A DNA stretch of 64,000 bases, from the NCBI RefSeq assembly GCF_024448955.1, contig NZ_JAMOIH010000013.1, forward strand, positions 62,001-126,000. The letters run 5' to 3'. Source of the stretch: Stutzerimonas stutzeri (GTDB taxonomy: Bacteria; Pseudomonadota; Gammaproteobacteria; Pseudomonadales; Pseudomonadaceae). Position 1 is the stretch's first letter. Each line of letters opens with the position of its first letter. The translations under genes and the position numbers were made by a program. The notes under the pieces were generated by a model. That model did not search any database. It saw only the letters and a program-made list of their open reading frames with translations, and was not told the origin of the DNA. Below are positions 26,696-36,366 of this stretch, one piece after another.

Positions 26696-27328
26696 ATGAC
26701 CCGCATCCAGAAAACCGTATTCGTTCTCGTCGCGCTGGTCGCACTGGTCATCGGCCTGACGGTTTCCAAGGTGCTCAACACCGAGCGCCAACTCGATACC
26801 GCCGAGTTGCTGGATGCCGGCATCGTGCTCCTGCCGCAGGGTCGTGACATGCCGGAACTGACACTGACCAACCAGGACGGCGAATCCGTGTCGCTGCAGC
26901 AGCTGGAAGGGCAGTGGAACCTGCTGTTCTTTGGCTACACCTTTTGCCCGGATATCTGCCCGGCGACGCTGGCCGAATTGCGTCAGTTGCGCGGCATGTT
27001 GCCGGAGGAGACGCGCCAACGGATGCAGCCGATCCTGGTGAGCGTCGACCCCGAGCGCGATACGCCGGAGCAGCTGAAAACCTATCTGGATTATTTCGAT
27101 GCCGGATTCATCGGCCTGACCGGGCCGCTGGATGACATCCAGACGCTTGCCAACGCCGCTGGCGTGCCCTTCATTCCGGGCGATACCTCGAAAGAAAACT
27201 ACACCGTCGACCACGGCGGCAACCTCGCGCTGATCGGCCCGGACGGCCAGCTGCGTGGCTTCATCCGTGCGCCAATGCGTACGCAGAAGCTCGCCGAGCA
27301 ATTGCCGATGGTGCTGGCGCTGGAGTAA
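26696..27328 (+). CDS. SCO1/SenC family copper chaperone
   Basis: A 210-residue copper metallochaperone for the CuA site of CoxB. One N-terminal membrane anchor (VFVLVALVALVIGLTV) and a thioredoxin-like periplasmic domain. The copper-binding motif is CPDICP with Cys84 and Cys88; the conserved His lies in YTVDHGGNLALIG. It closes the cox operon, 20 bp after cyoE. Confidence 0.93.
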   Translation: MTRIQKTVFVLVALVALVIGLTVSKVLNTERQLDTAELLDAGIVLLPQGRDMPELTLTNQDGESVSLQQLEGQWNLLFFGYTFCPDICPATLAELRQLRGMLPEETRQRMQPILVSVDPERDTPEQLKTYLDYFDAGFIGLTGPLDDIQTLANAAGVPFIPGDTSKENYTVDHGGNLALIGPDGQLRGFIRAPMRTQKLAEQLPMVLALE

Positions 27329-27377
27329 GCATGACGCCGGCATTAGCCGGCCCGCTCAAAACCATGGCCCTGAAAAC

Positions 27378-27496
27378 GAAACCCCGCCAACGGCCCTCGT
27401 AGGGCCGAACTTGGTTGGCCATGGCCAACCTATGGCCGAATAAATTCGGCCCTACGGCCATTAACGACGAACCCGGCACGTGGCGGGGTTCGTCGT
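27378..27496. terminator. Nested palindromes between convergent sco and metQ
   Basis: Four inverted pairs: CGAAACCCCGCCA (27378-27390) with TGGCGGGGTTCG (27481-27492); GTAGGGCCGAA (27399-27409) with TTCGGCCCTAC (27445-27455); the perfect 18-bp palindrome at 27413-27430 (core TTGGCCATGGCCAA); and ACGACGAACCC (27464-27474) with GGGTTCGTCGT (27486-27496). The last is a compact 11-bp stem suited to stop transcription from both sides. The first and last pairs are alternatives, since they share bases. Confidence 0.6.
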
Positions 27497-27509
27497 CAGG
27501 CCAGGCGGA

Positions 27510-28283
27510 TCAGAAGGCGGGAACGACCGCGCCCTGGTATTTCTCTTCGATGAACTGGCGAACTTCTTCGCTATGCAGCGCGGCAGCCAGCTTCTGCATG
27601 GCGGCGCTGTCCTTGTTGTCCGGGCGGGCAACAAGAATGTTCACGTAGGGCGAGTCGCTGCCTTCGATCATCAGGGCATCTTCGGTGGGGTTGAGCTTGG
27701 CTTCCAGCGCGTAGTTGGTGTTGATCAGCGCCAGATCGACCTGGGTTAGTACGCGCGGCAGGGTCGCGGCTTCCAGTTCGCGGACCTTGATGTTCTTCGG
27801 GTTCTCGGCGATGTCCTTCGGCGTGGCGGTGATGCCGGCGCCTTCTTCAAGGGTGATCACGCCGGCTTTGGCCAGTAGCAGCAGCGCACGGCCGCCATTG
27901 GTGGCATCGTTGGGGATGACCACGTTGGCGCCTTTCGGCAGTTCGTCCAGTGATTTCAGCTTGCTGGAATAAGCGCCGAAGGGCTCGATATGCACACCGG
28001 CTACGCTGACCAGCTCGGTGCCCTTGCCCTTGTTGAACTCATCCAGGTACGGCTGATGCTGAAAGAAGTTCGCGTCCAGGCGCTTCTCGGCGACCTGGAT
28101 ATTCGGCTGCACGTAGTCGGTGAAGACCTTGATCTTCAGATCGACGCCCTGCTCGGCCAGCTGGGGTTTGATGAATTCGAGGATTTCCGCGTGCGGGACG
28201 GCGGTCGCGGCGACGTTCAATTCGTCGGCAGCCTGGGCAGAGAAGGCCGCGACGGCGGCGAAAGCGGCAAGCAGTTTTTTCAT
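27510..28283 (-). CDS. metQ: Methionine-binding protein MetQ (NlpA family)
   Basis: A 257-residue periplasmic methionine receptor. The signal peptide ends AFSAQAA|DELNV with no lipobox cysteine, so it appears to be secreted soluble rather than lipid-anchored like E. coli MetQ. The ligand-binding signature VPHAEILEFIKPQL and DYVQPNIQVAEKRLDANFFQHQPYLDEF are diagnostic of MetQ. It is last in metN-metI-metQ, 58 bp after metI. Confidence 0.92.
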   Translation of the reverse strand: MKKLLAAFAAVAAFSAQAADELNVAATAVPHAEILEFIKPQLAEQGVDLKIKVFTDYVQPNIQVAEKRLDANFFQHQPYLDEFNKGKGTELVSVAGVHIEPFGAYSSKLKSLDELPKGANVVIPNDATNGGRALLLLAKAGVITLEEGAGITATPKDIAENPKNIKVRELEAATLPRVLTQVDLALINTNYALEAKLNPTEDALMIEGSDSPYVNILVARPDNKDSAAMQKLAAALHSEEVRQFIEEKYQGAVVPAF

Positions 28284-28341
28284 CGTTTGGTTCCTTCAGA
28301 AGGTGAGCGGGTTGCGATGGTTCGCTCGCCCTGGTTGCGGT

Positions 28342-29007
28342 TCATTTGCGTGAAAAATGGGTAACCAGCTTGTCGCCGACGCTCTGCAGCACCTGCACCA
28401 GTACCAGCAGCAGGACTACAGTGACGACCATCACATCGGTCTGGAAGCGCTGGTAGCCGAAGCGGATCGCCAGGTCGCCGAGACCGCCGGCCCCTACCAC
28501 ACCGGCCATCGCGGTATAGGACACGAGGGTGATGGCGGTGACGGTGATAGCCGCGATGATGCCCGGCCGCGCCTCCGGCAGCAATGCGCTGAAGATGATC
28601 TGTCGCGTGGTGGCACCCATCGCCTGGGTCGCCTCGATGATGCCGCGGTCCACCTCGCGCAGGGCGGTTTCTACTAGCCGCGCGAAGAAGGGTGCGGCGC
28701 CCACCACCAGCGGCGGGATGGCACCGGCCACGCCCAGCGAGGTGCCGGTCAGCAGCACGGTGAAGGGAATCATCACGATCAGCAGAATAATGAACGGCAG
28801 CGAGCGCAGCACGTTGACCACGAACGACAGCAGGGCATACAGCGGGCCGTTCTCGAACAGTTGGCGCGGCCCGCTGAGAAACAGCAGCACGCCCAGCGGC
28901 AGGCCGAGCAGGATGGTGAACAGCAGCGAGCCGCCGAGCATCAGCAGCGTGTCGAGCGTCGCCAGCCAGATTTCGTACCAGTCCACATTCGTGAAAAGAG
29001 CATCCAT
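28342..29007 (-). CDS. metI: Methionine ABC transporter permease MetI
   Basis: A 221-residue inner-membrane permease with five spans. The EAA loop is ALREVDRGIIEATQAMGATTRQIIFSALLPEA, followed by SYTAMAGVVGAGGLGDLAIRFGYQRF, both characteristic of MetI. Its start shares a base with the metN stop (TGATG overlap), indicating coupling. Confidence 0.94.
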   Translation of the reverse strand: MDALFTNVDWYEIWLATLDTLLMLGGSLLFTILLGLPLGVLLFLSGPRQLFENGPLYALLSFVVNVLRSLPFIILLIVMIPFTVLLTGTSLGVAGAIPPLVVGAAPFFARLVETALREVDRGIIEATQAMGATTRQIIFSALLPEARPGIIAAITVTAITLVSYTAMAGVVGAGGLGDLAIRFGYQRFQTDVMVVTVVLLLVLVQVLQSVGDKLVTHFSRK

Positions 29008-30014
29008 CAGCGCAGCACCTCCACGTGAACATCGGCGCTATCGAAGCGGGACAGGGCGGCTTGCATGTCGCCGCCGGTGAGTGCCAGCGTCAGCTGGCCG
29101 TAGGGGGTGTCCTTGATGCGGTCGATGCGCCCCGAGAGGATGCTGAAATCGACCCCCGTCTCGCGCGCCACGGTGCCCAGCAGTGGCTGGTAGGTAGACT
29201 CGCCCTGAAAGGTCAGGCGTAGGATGCGGCCTGGCACGTGGGCGAAGTCGTCGCGCTGCTCACCCTCATCCACCGCCTCGTCTTCCAGCACGAAACGCTG
29301 AGTGGTCGCATGCTGCGGATGCAGGAACACATCGGTCACCGGGCCCTGCTCGACGATCACACCGCCATCCATCACCGCCACGCGGTCGCAGACCCGGCGG
29401 ATCACATCCATCTCATGGGTGATCAGCACGATAGTAAGGTTCAGCTCGCGGTTGATCTCCGCCAGCAGCTGTAGCACCTGCGCGGTGGTCTGAGGGTCGA
29501 GCGCACTGGTGGCCTCGTCGCAGAGCAGAATGTCCGGTCCGGTGGCCAGTGCGCGGGCGATGCCGACGCGCTGCTTCTGCCCACCGGACAGCTGCGCGGG
29601 GTATTTGCGTGCATGATCCTTTAGGCCGACCCGGTCGAGTAGGGCGGCTACGCGGCGTTCGATATCGCCTTTCGAGTAAGTGCCGGCCAGGCGCAGCGGC
29701 ATGGCGACATTGTCGGCCACGGTCTTAGACATCAGCAGATTGAAGTGCTGGAAGATCATCCCGACGCGCTGGCGGAAGCGGCGCAGGCCGTCGGCGTTCA
29801 GTGCGGTGACGTCCTCGCCGTTGACCAAAATGCGCCCGCCGGAAGGTTCTTCCAGCCGGTTGATCAGACGCAGCAGGGTGCTTTTGCCGGCGCCGGAATG
29901 GCCGATCAGGCCGAACACTTCGCCGGCTTCGATTCGGAAGCTCGTCGGCTGCAGCGCCATCACGTCGCGACTGGCGACGCGATAGGTCTTGTGGACGTCG
30001 TGGAATTCGATCAC
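29007..30014 (-). CDS. metN: Methionine ABC transporter ATP-binding protein MetN
   Basis: A 335-residue ATPase. The GTG start ([21 protein letters not shown]) matches the usual MetN N-terminus; the frame extends 39 codons upstream without homology. Walker A is [17 protein letters not shown], the signature is [16 protein letters not shown], and Walker B is [14 protein letters not shown]. The C-terminal NIL domain ([31 protein letters not shown]) senses methionine and gives feedback inhibition. First gene of the met operon, divergent from katE. Confidence 0.94.
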   Translation of the reverse strand: MIEFHDVHKTYRVASRDVMALQPTSFRIEAGEVFGLIGHSGAGKSTLLRLINRLEEPSGGRILVNGEDVTALNADGLRRFRQRVGMIFQHFNLLMSKTVADNVAMPLRLAGTYSKGDIERRVAALLDRVGLKDHARKYPAQLSGGQKQRVGIARALATGPDILLCDEATSALDPQTTAQVLQLLAEINRELNLTIVLITHEMDVIRRVCDRVAVMDGGVIVEQGPVTDVFLHPQHATTQRFVLEDEAVDEGEQRDDFAHVPGRILRLTFQGESTYQPLLGTVARETGVDFSILSGRIDRIKDTPYGQLTLALTGGDMQAALSRFDSADVHVEVLR

Positions 30015-30280
30015 GGGCGAACCTGTAGATAGGGTCGATACCGGCAGCATCGGCCGGCAAAAGATCGGCATTCTACCGCATCCGGCGCGCAGGCTCAGCC
30101 GCCGGACGGCACGGCTGTCGGCGCCGATCATTGCGACCTCCTATCGCTATCATGAGAAAAGCAAGTTGGCGCAAGACCGACCTTGTACACGTCGCGGCTG
30201 TCAGTTTACCGAGCGCCGTGGAAAAGCCGGGTCAAGCAGACGGTCCGCCACGGCTTGCGCAACCCATTGCGAGGCCCTCC

Positions 30281-32416
30281 ATGACCGACATTAATGCCCC
30301 ACGTAACGAAATAGCCGGCACCGATACGCCGGACCGCGCCAACCGCAACGCCAAGCTCGACCAGCTAGAAAGCTTCCGTTCCGATGCCACCGGACAGGCG
30401 CTGACCACTAATCAGGGCGTGAAGATTGCTGACAACCAGAACACCCTCCGTGCTGGCGACCGTGGCCCCTCGCTGCTCGAAGATTTCATCATGCGCGAGA
30501 AGCTCACCCACTTCGACCACGAGCGCATTCCCGAGCGCATCGTTCACGCGCGCGGCTCGGCGGCCCATGGCGTGTTCGTCAGCTACGGCGACCATAGCTG
30601 GCTGACCAAGGCCTCGTTCCTCGCCGCCGAAGGCAAGGAAACCCCGGTATTTGCGCGTTTCTCCACGGTGCAGGGTTCGCGCGGCTCCGCGGACACGGTG
30701 CGCGATGTGCGCGGTTTTGCCACCAAGTTCTACACCGACGAAGGCAACTTCGATCTGGTCGGTAACAACATGCCGGTGTTCTTCATTCAGGACGCGATCA
30801 AATTCCCGGACTTTGTGCATGCGGTCAAACCCGAGCCACACAACGAAATCCCGCAGGCGCAATCGGCCCATGACACCTTCTGGGATTTCGTCTCGTTGAC
30901 GCCGGAATCGGCGCATATGGTGCTCTGGACTATGTCCGACCGCGCCATTCCGCGTAGCTACCGGGCGATGGAGGGCTTCGGCGTACACACCTTCCGCCTG
31001 ATCAATGCCGAGGGCGTCAGCCGCTTCGTCAAGTTCCACTGGAAGCCGGTGGCCGGTGCCTTCTCGCTGGTCTGGGACGAGACGCTGAAGATCGCCGGCA
31101 AAGACCCGGACTTCAACCGCCGCGACATGTGGGAATCCATCGAAATGGGCGACTACTTCGAATGGGAGCTGGGCGTGCAGGTGGTCGAGGAAGCCGACGA
31201 GCACAGCTTCGACTTCGATCTGCTGGACCCGACCAAGATCATCCCCGAGGAGCTGGTGCCGGTGCAGAAACTCGGCAAGATGACGCTCAATCGCAACCCG
31301 GACAACTTCTTCGCCGAGACCGAGCAGGCGGCGTTCCACATCGGGCACATCGTGCCGGGCATCGACTTCACCAACGACCCGCTATTGCAGGGCCGGCTGT
31401 TCTCCTACACCGACACTCAGCTGCTGCGCTTGGGCGGCCCGAACTTCCACGAGATCCCGATCAACCGGCCGCTGTGCCCGCTGCACAACAACCAGCGCGA
31501 TGCGTTCCATCGACAAGCCATCCACAAGGGTCGCGCCAACTACGAGCCCAACTCCATTGATGGTGGCTGGCCCAAGGAAACTCCGCCAGCGCCGCAGGGC
31601 GGCGGCTTCGAGAGTTATCCGGAGCGCGTCGAAGGGCACAAGATTCGCAATCGTAGCGCGTCGTTCGGCGACCATTTCTCACAGGCCACGCTGTTCTGGA
31701 ACAGCATGAGCGAGCCGGAGAAGGAGCACATCATCGGCGCCTACACCTTCGAGCTGGGCAAGGTGGAGCGGGTGTTCATCCGCGAGCGGCAGGTCAATGA
31801 GATTCTTGCCAATATCGACCTGGAACTGGCCCGCCGCGTGGCGGAAAACCTCGGTCTGCCGGCACCGAGCGCACCCAGCGTAGCGACGAAGGAACCGGCG
31901 ACGCCGAGTTCGCCAGCGCTGAGCCTGATGAACCATGCGCCGGGCAACATCAAGTCGCGCAAGGTGGCGATCCTCGTGGCCAACGGTGTGGACGGCGCGG
32001 CCATCGACGCGTTCAAGGCCAAACTCGCCGAAGAGGGCGCCTTCGCCAAACTGATCGGCCCGTCGCCGGCACCGGTAAAGACCGCTGAAGGGAAGGTGCT
32101 AGTGATCGATGCGGCCATGGACGGCATGCCGTCTGTGATGTTCGACGCCGTGTTCGTACCCGGCGGGGCGGACGCGGCAGCGGCCATGGCACAGTCCGGC
32201 GAGGCCAGGCACTACCTGCTCGAAGCCTACAAGCACTTGAAGCCCGTGGTGGTGCTCGGCGCGGCGCGTCCGTTGCTGGCGTCGCTGAACCTTGTGCCCG
32301 ACGCCGGTCTGCTGGAAGGCGATGACGTGGCCGCGGTGTTCGGCGCCTTCGTCCAGGCCCTCGGGCAGCACCGCGTCTGGGCACGCGAGGCGGCGGCCAA
32401 GGCGGTGCCGGCCTGA
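30281..32416 (+). CDS. katE: Large-subunit catalase HPII (KatE)
   Basis: A 711-residue monofunctional heme catalase. The start [15 protein letters not shown] is typical of KatE; the frame is open upstream without a better site. The catalytic His89 lies in [14 protein letters not shown], the Asn in [13 protein letters not shown], and the proximal heme Tyr in [16 protein letters not shown]. The C-terminal 150 residues ([24 protein letters not shown] ... [13 protein letters not shown]) are the DJ-1/glutamine amidotransferase-like domain unique to large catalases. Usually stationary-phase induced; no promoter was identified. Confidence 0.94.
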   Translation: MTDINAPRNEIAGTDTPDRANRNAKLDQLESFRSDATGQALTTNQGVKIADNQNTLRAGDRGPSLLEDFIMREKLTHFDHERIPERIVHARGSAAHGVFVSYGDHSWLTKASFLAAEGKETPVFARFSTVQGSRGSADTVRDVRGFATKFYTDEGNFDLVGNNMPVFFIQDAIKFPDFVHAVKPEPHNEIPQAQSAHDTFWDFVSLTPESAHMVLWTMSDRAIPRSYRAMEGFGVHTFRLINAEGVSRFVKFHWKPVAGAFSLVWDETLKIAGKDPDFNRRDMWESIEMGDYFEWELGVQVVEEADEHSFDFDLLDPTKIIPEELVPVQKLGKMTLNRNPDNFFAETEQAAFHIGHIVPGIDFTNDPLLQGRLFSYTDTQLLRLGGPNFHEIPINRPLCPLHNNQRDAFHRQAIHKGRANYEPNSIDGGWPKETPPAPQGGGFESYPERVEGHKIRNRSASFGDHFSQATLFWNSMSEPEKEHIIGAYTFELGKVERVFIRERQVNEILANIDLELARRVAENLGLPAPSAPSVATKEPATPSSPALSLMNHAPGNIKSRKVAILVANGVDGAAIDAFKAKLAEEGAFAKLIGPSPAPVKTAEGKVLVIDAAMDGMPSVMFDAVFVPGGADAAAAMAQSGEARHYLLEAYKHLKPVVVLGAARPLLASLNLVPDAGLLEGDDVAAVFGAFVQALGQHRVWAREAAAKAVPA

Positions 32417-32492
32417 CCTAGGCCGGAAACCTTCGCATGGAGGCGCCATGGGCTAAGAGCTGAGGCCTTAAGCAGCTCGTCGGGCTTGCCTG

Positions 32493-32559
32493 TGTTCGCG
32501 AGCAAGCTCGCTCCTACGGATTAGAAGTTCCAATGTAGGAGCGAGCTTGCTCGCGAACA
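32493..32559. repeat. REP doublet (REPIN), copy 2
   Basis: Perfect 25-bp inverted arms: TGTTCGCGAGCAAGCTCGCT begins at 32493 and its complement ends at 32559, with a spacer of about 17 bp. It sits between katE and the convergent YgjP-like gene, and is the same family as 7581-7652. Confidence 0.9.
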
Positions 32560-32603
32560 AACGCCATTGCGGAGGAAGAAAACGATAGCTGCAAAGCGTA
32601 GCT

Positions 32604-33107
32604 TTAGTAATTTTTGTCCTGCAGCTCGCGCCAATGCAGGAACAGGCGCAGGTCGAACTCGATCTGGCCGTAACCGGGCAGCATGTGTTCGCAGAGCTTG
32701 TAGAACGCGCGGTTGTGCTCGCTCTCACGCAGATGCGCCAGTTCGTGGACGACAATCATCTGCAGAAATTCCGGCGCCGCGTCCCGAAACAGCGCGGCGA
32801 CGCGAATTTCCTTCTTCGCTTTCAGCTTGCCGCCCTGCACGCGTGACACCGCGGTATGCAGGCCGAGGGCGCGGTGGGTGAGGTTGAGGCGGTTGTCGTA
32901 GAGCACCTTGTCGATCGGCGGCGCGCTTTTCAGGTGATCCTGCTTCAGGCGCTGCACATAGCCGTACAACGCCTTGTCGCTCTGGTGCTCATGGCGGCCG
33001 GGATAGCGGCGCTGTAGATAGTCGCCCAGACGCTGTTCGGCGATCAGCTGGCGGACCTGCTCCAGTAGCGGCTCAGGATAGCCACGCAGATATTTCAGAT
33101 CAGTTAT
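32604..33107 (-). CDS. YgjP/M48-type metallopeptidase, apparent ATA start
   Basis: A YgjP-like (DUF45) zinc metallopeptidase. The active site VVHELAHLRESEHNRAFYKL contains HELAH plus a downstream His. The only in-frame standard start is TTG at 32969, which would cut off 46 residues that look coding (TDLKYLRGYPEPLLEQVRQL, then QRLGDYLQRRYPGRHEHQSD). Homologues typically begin MTxLKYLxGYP; here the Met codon is ATA at 33105-33107, directly after the znuB stop in the same frame. So either ATA is used, perhaps by coupling with znuB, or the gene lost its start. The zinc-site half is intact. Confidence 0.72.
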   Translation of the reverse strand: MTDLKYLRGYPEPLLEQVRQLIAEQRLGDYLQRRYPGRHEHQSDKALYGYVQRLKQDHLKSAPPIDKVLYDNRLNLTHRALGLHTAVSRVQGGKLKAKKEIRVAALFRDAAPEFLQMIVVHELAHLRESEHNRAFYKLCEHMLPGYGQIEFDLRLFLHWRELQDKNY

Positions 33108-33113
33108 GGCCGT

Positions 33114-33899
33114 TCAATTGCGCTTGCGCCAGACGAAGCTGAGTAGGAAAAGCGCCGCCGCGCTTACCACGATGGACGGCCCGGCCGGTGTGTCTTCGAA
33201 CCAGGACAGCGCCAGCCCCAGACACACCGCGACGATGCCCAACAGGCTCGCACCGAAGGCCATCTGCTCCGGCGTACGGGCGTGGCGCTGGGCCGCGGCG
33301 GCCGGAATGATCAGCAGCGAGGTGATTAGCAGCACGCCGACGATCTTCATCGCCACGGCGATCACCATGGCGATCAACAGCATCAGTGCCAGGCGGATGG
33401 CCGCGACGGGCAGCCCTTCCACCTTCGCCAGTTCCTCATGCACAGTCACCGCCAACAGCGGACGCCACAGTGGAATCAGTACCAGCAGCACCAGCGCACT
33501 GCCACCGGCGATCCAGGCCAGGTCGGTCGGGCCGACGGCCAGCAGGTCACCAAACAGGTAACCCATCAGATCGATGCGCACGTCCTGCATGAAACTCAGC
33601 GAGACCAGTCCGAGCGACAGCGTGCTGTGCGCAAGGATGCCCAGCAGCGTGTCGGAAGCCAACGGCTGACGCTGTTGTAGCGTTACCAGCAGCACGGCCA
33701 GCAGTACGCAGCAGACGACGACCGCGAGGGTCAGGTTGACCTCCAGAATCAGCCCCAGCGCCACGCCGAGCAGCGCGGAATGGGACAGCGTATCGCCGAA
33801 ATAGGCCATGCGACGCCAGACCACGAAAGATCCGAGCGGGCCGGCGACCAGTGCCAGGGCGAGGCCGGCGAGCAGAGCGTTGAGGAGAAAGTCAGGCAT
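33114..33899 (-). CDS. znuB: Zinc ABC transporter permease ZnuB
   Basis: A 261-residue ABC-3 family membrane permease with about eight spans for high-affinity zinc uptake. Typical features are the N-terminal PLGSFVVWRRMAYFGDTLSHSALLGVALG and the C-terminal ISLLIIPAAAAQR-type stretch (LLITSLLIIPAAAAQRHARTPEQM). It is 9 bp after znuC. Its stop is followed at once, in the same frame, by the YgjP-like reading frame. Confidence 0.93.
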   Translation of the reverse strand: MPDFLLNALLAGLALALVAGPLGSFVVWRRMAYFGDTLSHSALLGVALGLILEVNLTLAVVVCCVLLAVLLVTLQQRQPLASDTLLGILAHSTLSLGLVSLSFMQDVRIDLMGYLFGDLLAVGPTDLAWIAGGSALVLLVLIPLWRPLLAVTVHEELAKVEGLPVAAIRLALMLLIAMVIAVAMKIVGVLLITSLLIIPAAAAQRHARTPEQMAFGASLLGIVAVCLGLALSWFEDTPAGPSIVVSAAALFLLSFVWRKRN

Positions 33900-33908
33900 C
33901 GTTTGGTA

Positions 33909-34679
33909 TCAGTGCTTGCAGTTCGGGCCGTGAACGTGGGGTTTACCGGTGATCACGCTGCCATGCAGGTCGTGGCTGTGATCGTGCTGGTGGTGATAGA
34001 TCGCCAGGCTGCGCGCGTCCTGGCCGAACAGCTCGATGAAGGCTGGGTCCGTGCTGACCTGTTCCGGATGCCCGGAGCAGCACACGTGGCGGTTCAGGCA
34101 GACCACTTGGTCGGTGGCGCTCATCACCAGATGCAGGTCATGCGAGACCATCAGCACACCGCAACCGTAACGCTCGCGTAGCCGGCCGATGAGTCGATAG
34201 AGCTCGGCCTGCCCGGCGACATCGACGCCCTGCACCGGCTCGTCGAGCACCAGCAACTCCGGTTCGCGCAGCAGCGCGCGGGCCAGCAGTACCCGTTGCA
34301 TTTCACCGCCCGAAACCGATTGCAGCGGGCTATCGATCACCTGTTCGGCACCCACTTCGCTCAGTGCGCGAAGGGCCGCGGTGCGATCCACGCCCGGGAC
34401 CAGACGCAGGAACCGTAGCACCGAGAGCGGCAGTGTTGCGTCGACGTGGAGCTTCTGCGGCATATAGCCGACGCGTAGCTTCGGCTTGCGCCAGACGCTG
34501 CCGCTGTCCGGTTTCAACAACCCCAGTACCGCGCGCACCAGCGTGGTCTTGCCGGCACCGTTGGGGCCGATCAGCGTGACGATCTCGCCGCGCTGCACCT
34601 GCAGCTGCGCGCCTTCGAGCACCGCCTGCTTGGCGAAGCGGACATGAATGTCATCCAGACGGATCAGCGCCTCGCTCAT
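33909..34679 (-). CDS. znuC: Zinc ABC transporter ATPase ZnuC
   Basis: A 256-residue ATPase. The start [15 protein letters not shown] overlaps the zur stop by 4 bp; longer upstream frames lie inside zur. Walker A is [18 protein letters not shown], the signature [16 protein letters not shown], Walker [13 protein letters not shown]. The C-terminus is His-rich ([14 protein letters not shown] ... HVHGPNCKH), typical of ZnuC and thought to bind zinc. Confidence 0.94.
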   Translation of the reverse strand: MSEALIRLDDIHVRFAKQAVLEGAQLQVQRGEIVTLIGPNGAGKTTLVRAVLGLLKPDSGSVWRKPKLRVGYMPQKLHVDATLPLSVLRFLRLVPGVDRTAALRALSEVGAEQVIDSPLQSVSGGEMQRVLLARALLREPELLVLDEPVQGVDVAGQAELYRLIGRLRERYGCGVLMVSHDLHLVMSATDQVVCLNRHVCCSGHPEQVSTDPAFIELFGQDARSLAIYHHQHDHSHDLHGSVITGKPHVHGPNCKH

Positions 34680-35161
34680 GCCGCACTCCGGCAGGTCGCG
34701 CAAAGACCGACCACTTCTACGGTCTGGCCTTCGACCTGGAAATTCACGCTGTGCGCAGCCTGATTGATGGCTTCGCTGACGATCGATTGCTCGAGCTCGA
34801 TCGCAGTGTGGCAGTTGCGGCAAATCAGGAATTGTCCCTGGTGTGGATGTTCGGGGTGGTTACAGCCAATAAAGGCGTTGAGCGATGCGATACGGTGCAC
34901 CAGACCGTTTTCCAGCAGAAAGTCCAGTGCGCGGTAGACGGTCGGCGGCGCGGCGCGGCGGCCGTCCTGTTCGGTCAGCGCGCCGAGAATGTCGTAGGCA
35001 CCGAGCGGCTTGTGGCTTTGCCAGACCAATTCCAGCACACGCTTGCGCAGCGCCGTCAGACGCACGCCAGCGCGCGCGCAAAGTGCATCGGCTTCGGCCA
35101 GTGCGCTACTCACGCAGTGATCGTGATCATGGGGAGTGCAGGCCAGCGGGATATTAGACAT
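34676..35161 (-). CDS. zur: Zinc uptake regulator Zur (Fur family)
   Basis: A 161-residue repressor of zinc uptake. The N-terminus carries a His/Cys cluster (CTPHDHDHC). The winged-helix DNA-binding domain is [28 protein letters not shown], with [28 protein letters not shown] following. Structural zinc cysteines are CRNC and CATC. It heads zur-znuC-znuB and diverges from znuA, so it probably represses both units through the box at 35188-35200. Confidence 0.93.
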   Translation of the reverse strand: MSNIPLACTPHDHDHCVSSALAEADALCARAGVRLTALRKRVLELVWQSHKPLGAYDILGALTEQDGRRAAPPTVYRALDFLLENGLVHRIASLNAFIGCNHPEHPHQGQFLICRNCHTAIELEQSIVSEAINQAAHSVNFQVEGQTVEVVGLCATCRSAA

Positions 35162-35187
35162 GGGCGAAGACGAGGCTTTGGAGAGAC

Positions 35188-35200
35188 GTTATTATGTTAC
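35188..35200. promoter_or_regulatory. Probable Zur box in the zur/znuA divergent region
   Basis: GTTATTATGTTAC agrees in 10 of 12 informative positions with the palindromic Zur core GTTATA-N-TATAAC. It lies in the 66-bp gap between the divergent zur and znuA starts, the usual control point for this regulon. Confidence 0.6.
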
Positions 35201-35227
35201 CCCTTTCGAGCCAGCCGAGTGTTGCCC

Positions 35228-36202
35228 GTGTCTCGCCTTTTTTTGCTGCCTTTACTTGTAACTCTCATCTTTATCGGTAGTGCGCCAGCTCGCGCCGAGG
35301 TGGCTCTAGTCACCAGCATCAAGCCTCTGCAGCTGATCGCTGCGGCCGTTCAGGAAGGCGTGGGCGAACCGCAGGTGCTGCTCCCGGCGGGAGCCTCCGC
35401 TCACCATTACGCGTTGCGGCCATCCGACGTACGGCAGATTCGCAATGCCGATCTGTTTTACTGGATTGGCCCGGATATGGAAGCGTTCTTGGAACCGGTG
35501 CTGAAAGGTCGCGAAGGACCGAGCGTCGCCGCACAGGCGCTGCCGGGGCTGACATTGCGTCATTTCGGTGATGAGCATGTCGAGTCCCATCATGGACATG
35601 ACGAGCATACGCACGAAGCCGATGATCACGATGCACATGAAGCTCACGCGGCTGACGGCCACCATGATCATGCGCACCGTCCCGGCAGTCTCGATGCGCA
35701 CCTCTGGCTGTTGCCAGCCAACGCCTTGGTCATCGCCGCGAACATGGCCGACAAGTTGGCGACCGTCGACCCAGCCAACGCAGCGCGTTATCAGGCGAAT
35801 CTCGACGCATTCCGGCAGCGTTTGGACGCGCTCGATCAGCGCCTGACGAAGCGGCTAAGCGACACCAGCCCAAAGCCCTTCTTTGTCTTTCATGAAGCCT
35901 ACGACTATTTCGAGGCGGCCTATGGTCTCGCGCATGCCGGTGTGTTCGCCGCTGGCGAGGCCCAGCCGGGCGCGCGTCACGTCGCCGAGATGCGTCAACG
36001 CCTGGAGCAGGCCGGCCCCAGCTGCGTATTTTATGAGCCGCCGATCCGTCCGCGTCTGGCCGACAGTCTGATCCGTGATTTACCGGTACAGGTGGCCGAG
36101 CTGGACGCCATGGGTCAGGGCATCGAAGCCACTGCCGGCGGCTATGAGCGTCTGATCGAAAATCTTGGGATGTCGCTTGCTGCGTGTCTGGAGTCGCTCT
36201 AA
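35228..36202 (+). CDS. znuA: Periplasmic zinc-binding protein ZnuA
   Basis: A 324-residue zinc receptor for ZnuBC. The GTG at 35228 gives the classical signal peptide MSRLFLLPLLVTLIFIGSAPARA; a GTG three codons earlier (35219) is the alternative. A central His/Asp-rich loop (HVESHHGHDEHTHEADDHDA onward) is typical of ZnuA. Zinc-ligand histidines lie in SAHHYALRPSDV, in SLDAHLWLLPAN and in FFVFHEAYDYFEAAYG. It is divergent from zur. Confidence 0.93.
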   Translation: MSRLFLLPLLVTLIFIGSAPARAEVALVTSIKPLQLIAAAVQEGVGEPQVLLPAGASAHHYALRPSDVRQIRNADLFYWIGPDMEAFLEPVLKGREGPSVAAQALPGLTLRHFGDEHVESHHGHDEHTHEADDHDAHEAHAADGHHDHAHRPGSLDAHLWLLPANALVIAANMADKLATVDPANAARYQANLDAFRQRLDALDQRLTKRLSDTSPKPFFVFHEAYDYFEAAYGLAHAGVFAAGEAQPGARHVAEMRQRLEQAGPSCVFYEPPIRPRLADSLIRDLPVQVAELDAMGQGIEATAGGYERLIENLGMSLAACLESL

Positions 36203-36237
36203 CGCGCCGTTGTGATATGCCGCTGCGCTCGTCTCAG

Positions 36238-36258
36238 CGGATCGGTGCCGCCGATCCG
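36238..36258 (+). terminator. Hairpin after znuA
   Basis: CGGATCGG (36238-36245), loop TGCCG, CCGATCCG (36251-36258): a perfect 8-bp GC-rich stem 35 bp after the znuA stop, without a clear U-tract. It probably separates znuA from nrdJa transcription. Confidence 0.5.
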
Positions 36259-36366
36259 CAACCAGATTAGCTGTCGGCCGAATTGACCGGGGTCAGGTGC
36301 TCTTTCCGTCTACCTGGCATAAGCTTCGTGCTTCGTTTTTACCTTCGGCACGAGGATATGCAGCGC

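Noticed and set aside
28284-30280. SAM riboswitch or S-box for metNIQ
   Set aside because: No conserved core was recognisable in the upstream region.
36203-36366. Cobalamin riboswitch or NrdR boxes before nrdJa
   Set aside because: No B12-box sequence and no paired NrdR palindromes were seen in the short gap.
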